Shown: positions 10,148 to 18,974, counted from the first letter of the stretch. The stretch: DNA of 64,000 bases from an uncultured Tateyamaria sp. (GCF_947496075.1 NZ_CANMBJ010000006.1:357001-421000); one strand, 5' to 3'. Notes: generated from the sequence alone by a model not told the origin. Translations and numbers: made by a program.

Positions 10148-10741
10148 ATGTTTTCACTTCGTACCGCCGCACTTGGCCTTGGACTGGCGCTGGCCGCAAC
10201 CACGGCGCAGGCCGACAGCTGGACGCTGGATGGCAGCGCATCAAAGCTGGCCTTCGGGTCGATCAAGTTCAACGACACGGGCGAGGTGCACAGCTTTTCG
10301 TCCATTGATGGTGCTGTTGCCGAAGATGGCAGCGTGACACTTGGCATCGACTTGTCGTCGGTGGAAACGAATATCGACATCCGCGACGAACGTATGGTCG
10401 AGCATGTGTTCAAGAACGCGCCGCGCGCCGCGGTTTCGGCCCAGATCGACATGGCCGCGATGGAGGCTGTGCCCGTGGGTGACAGCGCGGTGATGGAGGT
10501 TGAGGGCACCCTTGATCTGTTGGGTGTCGAGGTGCCGATGTATGGCGACATGTTCGTGATGCGCCTGGCGCAAGACAAGGTGATGGTCACGACCGACAGC
10601 ATGATGTTCCTGTCCACCGCCGATGCCGAAATTGATCCCGGCGTAGACAAGTTGATGGAACTGGCGAGCTTGCCCAACATCGTTCGGGCCGTGCCGGTGA
10701 CCTTGCGCCTGATGTTCGATGCGGATGGGTCGAGCGGCTAA
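10148..10741 (+). CDS. YceI family periplasmic protein
   Basis: The ATG at 10148 follows a strong ribosome site (GGGAGGAACAC) and begins a signal peptide (MFSLRTAALGLGLALAATTAQA). The mature part has YceI features: WTLDGSASKLAFGSIKFNDTGEVHSFSSIDG at the N-terminus and DIRDERMVEHVFK near the centre. YceI proteins are lipocalin-like barrels that bind isoprenoid-type lipids; the ligand here is unknown. The length of 197 residues is normal. Its TAA overlaps the TAG of the convergent monooxygenase gene by three bases. Confidence 0.88.
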   Translation: MFSLRTAALGLGLALAATTAQADSWTLDGSASKLAFGSIKFNDTGEVHSFSSIDGAVAEDGSVTLGIDLSSVETNIDIRDERMVEHVFKNAPRAAVSAQIDMAAMEAVPVGDSAVMEVEGTLDLLGVEVPMYGDMFVMRLAQDKVMVTTDSMMFLSTADAEIDPGVDKLMELASLPNIVRAVPVTLRLMFDADGSSG

Positions 10742-12510
10742 GCCTCGCTGGCGAAAATTTGGCTCAACCAGTTGACGAGTGCGTCCTGCTGCCCCGGTGG
10801 CAGGACATGTGACACGTACTGATCGGGGCGCACGAGGACGAGCGCCCCGGTCTTTCGGTCGATCCCGCGCATATCGAAGATGTCGGCATCGGGGTCGGGG
10901 CAGAACAGCTTTTCCATGTCGCGCAGTTTGAGCGCGCCCTTGGTCGGGAAACGTGTGATGCCCGCATTGGTTTCCCCGTGTCCGGTTTGAACGATTGTGC
11001 GCAGGTCGATGATGCTGTCCGGGTCCCGATTTTCGGGGGTATGGTTGGCGATGATCCTTGCAATCGCATCCGTATGGTCGGTGTTGCCTGCAAAGTGAAA
11101 CAGCCGCCATCGTCCGTCTGCCATGACGATGTGACCGAGTTGCATGGATTTGGCGTCGGCCCAGCGGATGACCGGGGCTGAGTGGAACCGTTTGCCGATT
11201 GTGAACCCTGTGGCGAGTGCCTGGTGATCGCTTGGGCCGGTGAGGTGGCCTGAGGCGTAGCGCGTTTCGACCCCGGCAGTGTATCGCGCGTGTTTCTGGA
11301 AGTGGCTTTGGAAGGTTTGAGGGTCCTGTCCCCGTGCGGCAAAGGCACGAGCAAAGTTGCGGTCGAAGTCGATCAGTTCCTGTGCGATGGTCTGCCGTTC
11401 GGCGGAGTATGTGTGCAAAAGGTCGGAAGAGGCCCGCCCTTCCAGCACCGATTGCAACTTCCAGCCGAGGTTGAACGCGTCTTGCATCGACACGTTCATG
11501 CCTTGCCCCGCCTTGGGGCTGTGGGTGTGGCAGGCGTCGCCCGCGATGAACACCCTTGGAGCTGTGGCGTCACTGGGGCTCGTGTCGGCGAACTGGTCGG
11601 CCACCCGCTGCCCGATTTCGTAGACCGACCACCAGACGATGTCTTTTACGTCGAGCGTGTAGGGGTGCAGAATGCGTTTGGCCGCCGCGATCAGGTCATC
11701 TGGTGTCAGGTCCCGGTCTGCCACCCGTTCGTTGGGGTTGAGTTTCGCCAGTTCGATGTAGAAGCGGACCATGTACCCGCCTTCGCGCGGGATAATCAGG
11801 AGGCTACCATGATCCTTTGACTGGATGGCCGTCTTGAGTCGGATGTCGGGGAAGTCGGTGGTGGCGAGGATGTCCATGACGCCCCAGGCGGCGTTTTCGG
11901 CTTCGCCCTTGAGCGGGATGTTGAGTGCCCGGCGCACGGCGCTGCGGGCGCCGTCGCAGCCGATGACATAGCGGGCATTGATCGTGCCGTGGTTCGTTTC
12001 GACCGCAACAGGGCCTTCGTCATGGATGGTCAGGCCCATGACTTGGGTGCCGTACTCGGGTTCGAGGCGGGTCGGGGATTTGCGCATCAGGTCGAGGTAG
12101 AAGTCGTGCACCCGTGCTTGGCTGAGGATCACGTGGGGCATCTCGGAGAGGCCCTCTTCGACATCGTCGATGCGGCCTGTGCGGGTGATGTTTCCGCCCG
12201 CGTCGGGGTTCCAGAAGGTGGTTTCGTTGACGTGGTAGGCTTCGCGGTTGACCAGGTGCGCAAAGCCGAACGCCTCGAACATCTCCATCGTGCGGCAGGC
12301 GATGCCGTCGGCTTGCCCCATGATCAGCGGACCGTCGCGCTGTTCAACGATGCGGGTGCGGATGTGGGGAAATTGCGCGAGGTAGGCGGCGAGGGTGAGG
12401 CCGGCGGGGCCGGTGCCAACGATCAGGACGTCGGTGTCGGTTTTGGTGGTTTTGGCGGCTGGGTGGTGATTGGGATCGCCGGGGCGGAAGCCGTTGAGGT
12501 GGTATTGCAT
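10738..12510 (-). CDS. FAD-dependent aromatic-ring monooxygenase, phenol 2-monooxygenase-like
   Basis: The 590-residue protein has the FAD dinucleotide-binding motif VLIVGTGPAGLTLAAYLAQ near residues 28-46 and the GD motif in RVFIAGDACHTHSPKAGQGMN. YVIGCDGARSAVRR is the DG motif of class A flavoprotein hydroxylases. The C-terminal ~170 residues resemble the thioredoxin-fold dimerisation domain of phenol hydroxylases (GHIVMADGRWRLFHFAG, ALVLVRPDQYVS). ATG 12510 is preferred over an upstream TTG. The substrate cannot be read from sequence. No regulator or partner gene for aromatic degradation is adjacent. A pair of palindromic repeats lies just upstream. Confidence 0.88.
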   Translation of the reverse strand: MQYHLNGFRPGDPNHHPAAKTTKTDTDVLIVGTGPAGLTLAAYLAQFPHIRTRIVEQRDGPLIMGQADGIACRTMEMFEAFGFAHLVNREAYHVNETTFWNPDAGGNITRTGRIDDVEEGLSEMPHVILSQARVHDFYLDLMRKSPTRLEPEYGTQVMGLTIHDEGPVAVETNHGTINARYVIGCDGARSAVRRALNIPLKGEAENAAWGVMDILATTDFPDIRLKTAIQSKDHGSLLIIPREGGYMVRFYIELAKLNPNERVADRDLTPDDLIAAAKRILHPYTLDVKDIVWWSVYEIGQRVADQFADTSPSDATAPRVFIAGDACHTHSPKAGQGMNVSMQDAFNLGWKLQSVLEGRASSDLLHTYSAERQTIAQELIDFDRNFARAFAARGQDPQTFQSHFQKHARYTAGVETRYASGHLTGPSDHQALATGFTIGKRFHSAPVIRWADAKSMQLGHIVMADGRWRLFHFAGNTDHTDAIARIIANHTPENRDPDSIIDLRTIVQTGHGETNAGITRFPTKGALKLRDMEKLFCPDPDADIFDMRGIDRKTGALVLVRPDQYVSHVLPPGQQDALVNWLSQIFASEA

Positions 12511-12531
12511 GCCGGCAATATAGAGCAAAGC

Positions 12532-12601
12532 AAGGCGGACGACACGTCCGCCTTACGGGTTTGGCGCTGAGGAAGAAGTAAGGCGGGCGTGTCGCCCGCC
12601 T
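12532..12601. repeat. Tandem pair of TAAGGCGG-type palindromes (REP-like), copy 1
   Basis: Two hairpins lie between leuA and the monooxygenase gene. AAGGCGGAC-GACAC-GTCCGCCTT at 12532-12554 has a perfect 9-bp stem. AGGCGGGCG-TGT-CGCCCGCCT at 12581-12601 has a perfect 9-bp stem and ends at the leuA stop region. The same type of tandem pair occurs at 28354-28414. Either palindrome could act as a transcription barrier or mRNA stabiliser. Confidence 0.85.
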
Positions 12602-12606
12602 ACGCG

Positions 12607-14178
12607 TCAGCTCACGTCTTTGTAGCTGATCTCTGCCTTGTCCTTGCCGCCTTTTTCGCGGCGGACCAGCAGGCGGTTGAGTGCGTGGACATAAGCTTTG
12701 GCGCTGGCCACGACCGTGTCGGTGTCGGCGGACTGGCCTGTGACGATCCGGCCTGCTTCCTCCATGCGAACGCTGACCGTTGCCTGCGCGTCCGTGCCTT
12801 CGGTCACGGCGTGGACCTGGTAGAGCTGCAGCTTTGCCTCGTGCGGGAAGAGCGCCTTGACCGCGTTGAACGTCGCATCGACCGGGCCGTCGCCTGTTTG
12901 GGTGGTCATGTGCCGTTCACCGTCGATCTCCATGACCAGATCGGCCACTTGCGGACCTTCGGTGCCGCAGCGCACGGCCAGTTTTTCGATCTTCAGCCGT
13001 TCGTCTTCGGGGTCGGAGGACGTGCGCATGAGGGCGATCAGGTCGTCGTCGAAGATTTCTTTCTTGCGGTCGGCCAGCGCCTTGAACCGGACAAAGACGT
13101 CCTTGAGTTGGTTGTCGCCCACTTCAAAGCCCAGCTGTTCGAGCTTGTCGCGCAGGGCGGCGCGGCCGGAGTGCTTGCCCATGACGAGGTTTGTCTCGGA
13201 CAGGCCCACGTCTTCGGGGCGCATGATTTCGAACGTCTCGGCGTTTTTCAGCATGCCATCCTGGTGGATGCCGGATTCGTGGGCGAAGGCGTTCTTGCCG
13301 ACGATGGCCTTGTTGAATTGGACGGGGAAGCCCGAGACCGCGGCGACGCGGCGCGAGATGTTCATGATTTTGGTTGAATCGATGCCCGTCTGGAACGGCA
13401 TGATGTCGTTGCGGACCTTCAGCGCCATGACCACTTCTTCGAGCGCGGTGTTGCCTGCGCGCTCGCCCAGGCCGTTGATTGTGCATTCGATCTGGCGCGC
13501 GCCTGCTTCGACTGCAGCGAGGCTGTTCGCCGTCGCCATGCCCAGATCGTTGTGGCAGTGTGTAGCGAACACTATCTCGTCCGCGCCGGGCACGTTTTCG
13601 ATCAGTTTGCGGATCAGATCGGCGCTTTCGCGGGGGGCGGTGTAGCCCACCGTGTCGGGGATGTTGATCGTGGTGGCGCCTGCTTTGATTGCGATTTCGA
13701 CCACGCGGTAGAGGTAATCGAGTTCGGTCCGCGTGGCGTCCATGGGCGACCATTGCACGTTGTCGCAGAGGTTGCGGGCGTGGGTGACTGTCTGTTCGAT
13801 CCGCTCGGCCATTTCGTCCTTGGTCAGGTTCGGAATGGCGCGGTGCAGGGGCGAGGTGCCGATGAAGGTGTGGATGCGCGGTTGTTTGGCGTGTTTCACC
13901 GCCTCCCAACAGCGGTCGATATCACCCAGTTGCGCGCGTGCAAGGCCGCAGATGACCGCGTTTTGCGCGTTTTTTGCGATCTCGCTCACCGCGTTGAAGT
14001 CGCCTTCGGACGCGATGGGAAAGCCTGCTTCGATGATGTCGACGCCCATTTCGTCCAGAAGGCTGGCGATTTCCAGCTTTTCGGCATGGGTCATGGTGGC
14101 GCCGGGGGATTGTTCGCCGTCGCGCAGGGTTGTGTCAAAGATGACAACGCGATCCTGAGATGTCTTGTCTTGGGTCAT
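12607..14178 (-). CDS. leuA: 2-isopropylmalate synthase
   Basis: The 523-residue enzyme condenses acetyl-CoA with 2-oxoisovalerate in the first committed step of leucine synthesis. The N-terminal barrel has VIFDTTLRDGEQSPGATM near residues 12-29, the metal-binding HCHNDLGMATANS and the GLGERAGNTALEEVVMAL segment. The C-terminal ~130 residues correspond to the regulatory domain that binds leucine. The length matches the long bacterial form. A leader peptide with a run of leucine codons and competing hairpins lies upstream (14209-14332), so attenuation by leucyl-tRNA supply is likely in addition to feedback inhibition. Confidence 0.97.
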   Translation of the reverse strand: MTQDKTSQDRVVIFDTTLRDGEQSPGATMTHAEKLEIASLLDEMGVDIIEAGFPIASEGDFNAVSEIAKNAQNAVICGLARAQLGDIDRCWEAVKHAKQPRIHTFIGTSPLHRAIPNLTKDEMAERIEQTVTHARNLCDNVQWSPMDATRTELDYLYRVVEIAIKAGATTINIPDTVGYTAPRESADLIRKLIENVPGADEIVFATHCHNDLGMATANSLAAVEAGARQIECTINGLGERAGNTALEEVVMALKVRNDIMPFQTGIDSTKIMNISRRVAAVSGFPVQFNKAIVGKNAFAHESGIHQDGMLKNAETFEIMRPEDVGLSETNLVMGKHSGRAALRDKLEQLGFEVGDNQLKDVFVRFKALADRKKEIFDDDLIALMRTSSDPEDERLKIEKLAVRCGTEGPQVADLVMEIDGERHMTTQTGDGPVDATFNAVKALFPHEAKLQLYQVHAVTEGTDAQATVSVRMEEAGRIVTGQSADTDTVVASAKAYVHALNRLLVRREKGGKDKAEISYKDVS

Positions 14179-14208
14179 TTGAATTCTCTTTTTCTGTCCT
14201 AAAGCCTT

Positions 14209-14258
14209 GGCGCGAGAGGCATCCTCTGAGCGGTCGCGCCGTTGGGCACGCTCAGAGG
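14209..14258 (-). promoter_or_regulatory. Leucine attenuator: competing hairpins before leuA
   Basis: Read on the minus strand, CCTCTGAGCG (14258-14249) can pair perfectly with CGCTCAGAGG (14232-14223), a 10-bp stem that includes the leader-peptide stop codon. Alternatively GGCGCGA (14240-14234) can pair with TCGCGCC (14215-14209), with an inner GAGG/CCTC extension. The two structures share bases and cannot form together. This is the arrangement of an antiterminator and terminator in amino-acid attenuators. The uridine run after the second hairpin is weak, so the mechanism could also act on translation. Confidence 0.72.
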
Positions 14259-14332
14259 CGGATTAGGAGCAGGAGGCCACGCAGCGACGCGCCGGGACGG
14301 CGTGCAGTCGGGATATGCGTGGCGTGTGACAT
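14252..14332 (-). CDS. leuL: leuA leader peptide, 26 aa with four consecutive Leu codons
   Basis: An ATG at 14332 opens a 26-codon frame ending TGA at 14252. The peptide reads MSHATHIPTARRPGAS followed by LRGLLLLIRL. Codons 20-23 are CTC CTG CTC CTA, four leucines in a row, and leucine occurs again at codons 17 and 26. The stop lies inside the first arm of the antiterminator-like stem. The frame is followed about 70 bases later by leuA on the same strand. Short leader peptides ending in leucine runs before leuA are established for proteobacterial attenuation. No strong ribosome site precedes the ATG, which leaves some doubt. Confidence 0.75.
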   Translation of the reverse strand: MSHATHIPTARRPGASLRGLLLLIRL

Positions 14333-14402
14333 AGGCGTAGTTATACCGCGCTTTTGGTGAATGGGAAGTGGGGATTTCCGGATGTTGGGCCTGTTGCGGA
14401 TC

Positions 14403-14437
14403 GACCCTTCGGGGAAAGTTTATTTGGCAAGATGAAG
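14403..14437 (+). repeat. Dispersed intergenic repeat A, copy 1
   Basis: The core GTTTATTTGGCAAGATGAAG is preceded by GACCCTTCGGGGAAA. Related copies lie at 31291-31326 and 47565-47600, always just before a plus-strand gene. It is 5' of the SDR gene start. Confidence 0.75.
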
Positions 14438-14473
14438 TTGATGGATCGGGTTTGGCTGCTAGCTCGTGCCTCC

Positions 14474-15136
14474 ATGGATAAGGTTTTGATATTGGGTGCG
14501 TCCGGCGGCATTGGGTCAGCTTTGGCGGCCGGGTTCGAGGCGCGGGGAGCCGAGGTGGACCGGTTGTCGCGATCGGTGGACGGGTTTGATGTGACGGATG
14601 CGGGGGCGGTTGAGCGGCATTTGTCCAGACGCGGGCCGTACACGCGCGTTGTTGTGGCGACCGGGGCCTTGGAGATTGACGGAGCGGCGCCGGAGAAATC
14701 GGTTAAGGGTCTCGATCCGCAGGCGATGTTGGATCAGTTTGCGTTGAATGCGGTTGGCCCGGCATTGGTTTTGGCACATGCGCATACGCTGCTGAATCGG
14801 AATGGCCCGGGTGTACTTGCTGTCTTGTCGGCGCGAGTCGGTTCGATTGGCGACAACAGGATTGGCGGCTGGATCAGCTATCGCAGCGCAAAGGCGGCGA
14901 TGAACCAGATTGTGCGGACGGCATCGATTGAATTGGCGCGGACGCATAAGCAGGCCGCGGTCGTGGCGTTGCATCCTGGTACGGTGGCGACAGCCTTTAC
15001 CGAGAAATATCTGGGGCGTCATCCGTCTGTTCCCCCGGCGCGGGCGGCGGATGAACTGATCACTGTCATGGATGGGTTCGGGCCTGCGCAGACAGGCAAG
15101 TTTTTCGACTATTCGGGGGCGGAGGTGCCGTGGTGA
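14474..15136 (+). CDS. SDR family oxidoreductase (CsgA-like short-chain dehydrogenase)
   Basis: The 220-residue protein begins MDKVLILGASGGIGSALAAGF, a TGxxxGIG-type nucleotide-binding motif, and has the catalytic YRSAKAAMNQ (Tyr-x3-Lys) near residues 137-146 with LSARVGSIG supplying the Ser. ATG 14474 places the motif at the usual distance from the N-terminus; longer frames run through the dispersed repeat. The substrate is unknown. Its TGA overlaps the GTG start of the photolyase gene, so the two are translationally coupled. A link to photolyase function is suggested only by this coupling. Confidence 0.88.
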   Translation: MDKVLILGASGGIGSALAAGFEARGAEVDRLSRSVDGFDVTDAGAVERHLSRRGPYTRVVVATGALEIDGAAPEKSVKGLDPQAMLDQFALNAVGPALVLAHAHTLLNRNGPGVLAVLSARVGSIGDNRIGGWISYRSAKAAMNQIVRTASIELARTHKQAAVVALHPGTVATAFTEKYLGRHPSVPPARAADELITVMDGFGPAQTGKFFDYSGAEVPW

Positions 15137-16659
15137 GCCGGTTGATTTTGGTATTGGGCGATCAACTGACTGATGGCGTGGCTGCTTTGAAGGTTGCCGA
15201 CAAATCGTCGGACGTTGTGGTGATGGCCGAGGTGGCGGAGGAGGGGTCTTATGTGCCCCACCATCCCAAGAAGATCGTCTTGATCCTTGCCGCCATGCGC
15301 AAGTTCGCGACGCGATTGCGGGAGGATGGTTGGACTGTCGCCTATTCCGAGCTGGATGATACCGAAAATAGCCAGTCGATCCCGGGCGAGCTGTTGCGGC
15401 GGGCCGAGCAGCATGGCGCGTCCGAGGTTATTGCGACGCGGCCCGGGGAGTATCGGTTGATTGCGGCGCTTGAGGGCTGTCCGCTGAAGGTCACGCTGCT
15501 GGAAGATGATCGGTTCATTGCCTCGCACAAGGAGTTCGAGGATTGGGCCGAGGGGCGCAAGGCGCTGCGGATGGAGTATTTCTATCGCGAGATGCGGCGC
15601 AAGACGGGCTTGCTTATGGAAGGTGACAAGCCTGCGGGGGACAAGTGGAATTACGATCACGACAACCGCAAGCCTGCGCCGGATGAGGTGGCGTTCAGCG
15701 GGCCGATGCAGTTCGCGCCGGATGACGTGGTCGAGGAAGTGCTGGACCTGGTCGAGAGCCGGTTTGGCAATCATTTCGGCGATGTGCGCCCGTTCTGGTT
15801 TGCCACCGATCAGGAACAGGCGCGGCGGGCGCTTGCACATTTTGTGACCTATGCCTTGCCCCGGTTTGGGGACTTTCAGGATGCGATGCTGGCGGACAAT
15901 CGGTTCCTCTATCACGCGCTGGTGTCGCCCTATATCAACATCGGCCTTCTGAACCCTCTGGAGGTCTGTCAGGCGGTGGAGCAGGCGTGGAAGGAAGGCC
16001 ACGCGCCGATCAATGCGGCCGAAGGGTTCATTCGCCAGATCATTGGGTGGCGGGAATATGTGCGCGGCATCTATTTTCTGGAGGGGCCGGATTATCCGCG
16101 TCGCAATCGGCTGAACCATCAGCGCAAGTTGCCGGACTTCTATTGGGGCGCTGAGACGAGAATGCGCTGCGTGTCGAAGGCGGTGGAGCAGACCGGAGCC
16201 GAGGCCTATGCCCACCATATCCAGCGGCTGATGGTGACGGGGAACTTTGCGCTGTTGGCGGGGTTGGATCCGGCGGAGGTGTCGGAATGGTATCTGGCGG
16301 TTTATGCCGATGCGTTCGAATGGGTTGAGGCGCCGAATGTGGTTGGCATGTCACTGTTTGCCGATGGCGGTGTGATCGCGTCCAAGCCGTACGTATCGTC
16401 GGGGGCGTATATCAATCGGATGTCCGATTATTGCAAAGGGTGCCATTACAAGGTGAGCGTCAAGACGGGCGACGGAGCGTGTCCGTTCAACCTGCTTTAT
16501 TGGCACTTCCTGGACAGGCACCGAGATCGCTTTTCGAACAATGCGCGCATGGGCAACATGTACCGGACATGGGACCGTATGGACGCGATGCGGCGCGACA
16601 CGGTGCTCCGCGAGGCGGACGAGTTTCTGGATCGGATGTCAGCAGGTGAGATCGTTTGA
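15133..16659 (+). CDS. phrB: FeS-containing bacterial cryptochrome/(6-4) photolyase (PhrB/CryB family)
   Basis: The 508-residue protein starts with the photolyase N-terminal fold (LILVLGDQLTDGVAALK). It has the FAD-binding region with EGFIRQIIGWREYVRGIYF and MVTGNFALLAGLDP. Four cysteines, C346, C434, C437 and C450 (CKGC then Cys 13 residues later), have the spacing of the [4Fe-4S] ligands in Agrobacterium PhrB. Family members repair (6-4) photoproducts or act as cryptochromes. GTG 15133 is preferred over GTG 15130 because GGAGG is seven bases upstream and it gives a GTGA overlap with the SDR stop. An upstream in-frame GTG remains possible. Confidence 0.94.
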   Translation: MSRLILVLGDQLTDGVAALKVADKSSDVVVMAEVAEEGSYVPHHPKKIVLILAAMRKFATRLREDGWTVAYSELDDTENSQSIPGELLRRAEQHGASEVIATRPGEYRLIAALEGCPLKVTLLEDDRFIASHKEFEDWAEGRKALRMEYFYREMRRKTGLLMEGDKPAGDKWNYDHDNRKPAPDEVAFSGPMQFAPDDVVEEVLDLVESRFGNHFGDVRPFWFATDQEQARRALAHFVTYALPRFGDFQDAMLADNRFLYHALVSPYINIGLLNPLEVCQAVEQAWKEGHAPINAAEGFIRQIIGWREYVRGIYFLEGPDYPRRNRLNHQRKLPDFYWGAETRMRCVSKAVEQTGAEAYAHHIQRLMVTGNFALLAGLDPAEVSEWYLAVYADAFEWVEAPNVVGMSLFADGGVIASKPYVSSGAYINRMSDYCKGCHYKVSVKTGDGACPFNLLYWHFLDRHRDRFSNNARMGNMYRTWDRMDAMRRDTVLREADEFLDRMSAGEIV

Positions 16660-16699
16660 ACGCAGTCGCGTTCTGCTCAGCTGTTCAAAGGGTGGAAAG

Positions 16700-16786
16700 A
16701 TGGCCGGATACTGTACGTTTCCCCCCATAAAATACGCAGGTGGGTTCCGGCCATTTCGGGCCACTTGGGAAACCGGTGGCCCGAAA
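16700..16786. other. Two adjacent perfect inverted repeats in an intergenic region
   Basis: ATGGCCGGA at 16700-16708 pairs with TCCGGCCAT at 16746-16754. Immediately after, TTTCGGGCCAC at 16754-16764 pairs with GTGGCCCGAAA at 16776-16786, a perfect 11-bp stem with an 11-base loop. The region lies between the photolyase stop and a convergent small gene, with no T-run. It could be a bidirectional terminator, a small RNA or a repeat. The rest of 16660-16926 shows nothing I can assign. Confidence 0.5.
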
Positions 16787-16926
16787 CTGTGTTAAAATGA
16801 ATTGCAACGGCCGCTTCTGGGACGCCATTCAGGCTTGGCCGCGTAGAATTGCCTTAATGAAACTGGTTTGTCGCGCAGCCACTGCAGTCGCCTGAATTGC
16901 GTCGCAGAATGTGGCTGCGCAACGCT

Positions 16927-17136
16927 TTACAGGTCGTCCTTGTGTACGCGATCTGACAGCTCAATAAGCCAGTAGAGCGTTTCGGCTTGATCCTGAGACA
17001 GGTCGAGAAGTCCATGGATCGACTTGGCCACGGGGCGAAATTCGTCCCAGCGCAGGTGGAAGTCGATGACATCACGTGCCGTCAGCGGTTCATGCGGGGC
17101 ATTCGCCTCCGGTGCGAAGTCGGGTTTGATCGTCAT
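16927..17136 (-). CDS. Hypothetical protein, 69 aa
   Basis: No family recognised. ATG 17136 follows a good ribosome site (GGGAGAAACGCG). The sequence starts MTIKPDFAPEANAPHEPLTARDVIDFHL and continues with DLSQDQAETLYWLIELSDRVHKDDL, probably two helices. It is acidic and soluble. It is divergent from the winged-helix/TPR regulator at 17295 across about 160 bases, so a shared regulatory region is possible. The strong ribosome site and consistent coding bias support a real gene. Confidence 0.65.
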   Translation of the reverse strand: MTIKPDFAPEANAPHEPLTARDVIDFHLRWDEFRPVAKSIHGLLDLSQDQAETLYWLIELSDRVHKDDL

Positions 17137-17294
17137 CGCGTTTCTCCCATACGTTGAAAGCCGCCGGAGCGGCCCGGTGTTCTGACACAAATATGTCAGG
17201 TTCTGGGCTGCGCGGCGCGTGAATAAAGCGTGAAGTCGCTTTTTCGTTTCCCAGAGTTCCGCTAGGGTTGGTGCGTGGTGCTGGGGGCATATCC

Positions 17295-18935
17295 GTGGGC
17301 AGAAAAGTGCTGGAGATCAATCTGTTCGGGCCATGCGTCGTCCGCAAAGCGGGCGCCGATGGCTATGAGATTACTGGAACCAAACACAAGGCATTGTTCG
17401 CTTTGCTTGCGACGGCCCCGTTCGGACGGCGCACGCGCAGTTTCCTGCAAGACACCCTGTGGGGTAGGTCAACCTTTGACAGCGGTCGACAGAGTTTGCG
17501 GCGCGCCGTGTCGGACATCAAATCTCATTTGGGCGAGGATTTCGACCGGTTCCTGACCACGACCCATTCGGAGCTGGCCCTGAACCTTCAGCACGTGCGC
17601 TTTCTGGGTCGACCGGGCGGCGCGACCTTTCTTGAGGGGTTGGACATTCGCGAACAAGGGTTCGAGGAGTGGCTTCATAATATCCGCCAGAACCCCAGCC
17701 AGATCTATGGCTTGTTCAGCACGTCGCATCAGCCACCGCCGCCGTCTATACTGCCAACGGTTGCCGTGGTCCCCTTTCGGCTTGTGTCTGGTGACCCCAG
17801 CCTGAATGCCATGGGCGATTTTGTGGCCGAAGAAGTCTGCCGATCGCTTTCAAAATCCAGCTTGATGTCGGTGATTTCGCATATGTCGGCGCGTCAGCTA
17901 AGCCAGCAGCAAATCGACATGCAGACAGTGCATGACACGCTTGGGGCGCATTACTGCCTGACCGGGTCACTGCGCGCCCGGGACATGCATGTGACGTTGA
18001 ATGCGGACTTCATTGACACATCAACCGGGCGCATTCTGTGGACCCGATCGTTTGGGGCGCCGGTGACAGAGTTCCTGTCGTCAGAAAGCGATGCGATTGC
18101 CGAGCTGACCACCGCCGTCGGCCGCATGATTGCGTCCGATACAGTGCGGTATGCGCGGGGTCGGCACATCGTTGATCTTGAAGATCACCGCCTGCTTTTG
18201 GCCGGCGTTGGCATGATGCACGAATTGAAGCTGGCCAATTTCGCCCGGGCACGCCAACTGATTGAAGAATCAGTGGCACGCGCGCCCTATGCCCCTGAGC
18301 CGTTGGCTTGGCTGGGCGACTGGTACATCATGTCCATCTGGAATGGGTGGAGTTCGGACCCGAAATCCGACGCGTTGCAGGCGTCCGAGCTTACCCAGCG
18401 TGCGCTGGACATTGATCCCGACAACTCGCTGTGTCTTGCCGTCGATGGTGTTGTTCATTCTGCGTTGAATAACAGTCAGGGCGTGGCTGAAAAACGGTTC
18501 GCTAAGGCGCTTGAAGTCAATCCAAATGACTCGATGTCATGGTTGTTCAGCGGTGTCATGCATGCCTTCCGGGACAGCTCTGAAACGGCCGTCGAGTATG
18601 TCGAGAAGGCGCATCGCCTGTCGCCCATAGACCCGTTGGGGTATCTTTTTCATTCTTTTGCGGCTTTTGCCCATGTATCGGCGGGTGACTATCAGCGCGC
18701 TGTCGAACTGGCAGACTTGTCGCTTGAGATGAACGCGCGCCACGTATCGACGCTGCGAACGAAGCTGTGTGCTCACCATCATTTGGGTCAGCACGAGCAG
18801 GTTATGCAGACTGGCGAACGTTTGCGCCGCCAACTTCCGTATTTTGATCTGGACGAATATCGCAGATCGCATCCGGCTGCGGGTTTTGACGTTGGCAATC
18901 GCATGGTTACGGCGCTGAAAGCGGCAGGTTTTTAG
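17295..18935 (+). CDS. Winged-helix / TolB-like / TPR regulator
   Basis: The ~546-residue protein has three parts. Residues ~1-110 resemble the OmpR/SARP-type DNA-binding domain (LEINLFGPCVVRK, KHKALFALLATAP, RQSLRRAVSDIKSHLG). Residues ~145-280 match the TolB-like/FlgO-like domain seen after such heads in adenylate-cyclase-type proteins (PTVAVVPFRLVSGDP, LGAHYCLTGSLRARDMHVTLNADFIDTSTGRILWTRSF). The remainder is TPR repeats (ALDIDPDNSLC, ALEVNPNDSMSWLFSGVM, HRLSPIDPLGYLFHS). There is no membrane segment. GTG 17295 with GGGGG seven bases upstream is chosen; GTG 17271 and TTG 17268 are alternatives. The next gene starts 39 bases later on the same strand, so it may regulate the two genes downstream or be co-expressed with them. 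Confidence 0.8.
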   Translation: MGRKVLEINLFGPCVVRKAGADGYEITGTKHKALFALLATAPFGRRTRSFLQDTLWGRSTFDSGRQSLRRAVSDIKSHLGEDFDRFLTTTHSELALNLQHVRFLGRPGGATFLEGLDIREQGFEEWLHNIRQNPSQIYGLFSTSHQPPPPSILPTVAVVPFRLVSGDPSLNAMGDFVAEEVCRSLSKSSLMSVISHMSARQLSQQQIDMQTVHDTLGAHYCLTGSLRARDMHVTLNADFIDTSTGRILWTRSFGAPVTEFLSSESDAIAELTTAVGRMIASDTVRYARGRHIVDLEDHRLLLAGVGMMHELKLANFARARQLIEESVARAPYAPEPLAWLGDWYIMSIWNGWSSDPKSDALQASELTQRALDIDPDNSLCLAVDGVVHSALNNSQGVAEKRFAKALEVNPNDSMSWLFSGVMHAFRDSSETAVEYVEKAHRLSPIDPLGYLFHSFAAFAHVSAGDYQRAVELADLSLEMNARHVSTLRTKLCAHHHLGQHEQVMQTGERLRRQLPYFDLDEYRRSHPAAGFDVGNRMVTALKAAGF

Positions 18936-18974
18936 TTTTTACAAAGTCATTTGGAACAAAAAAGGGAGAGGGAA

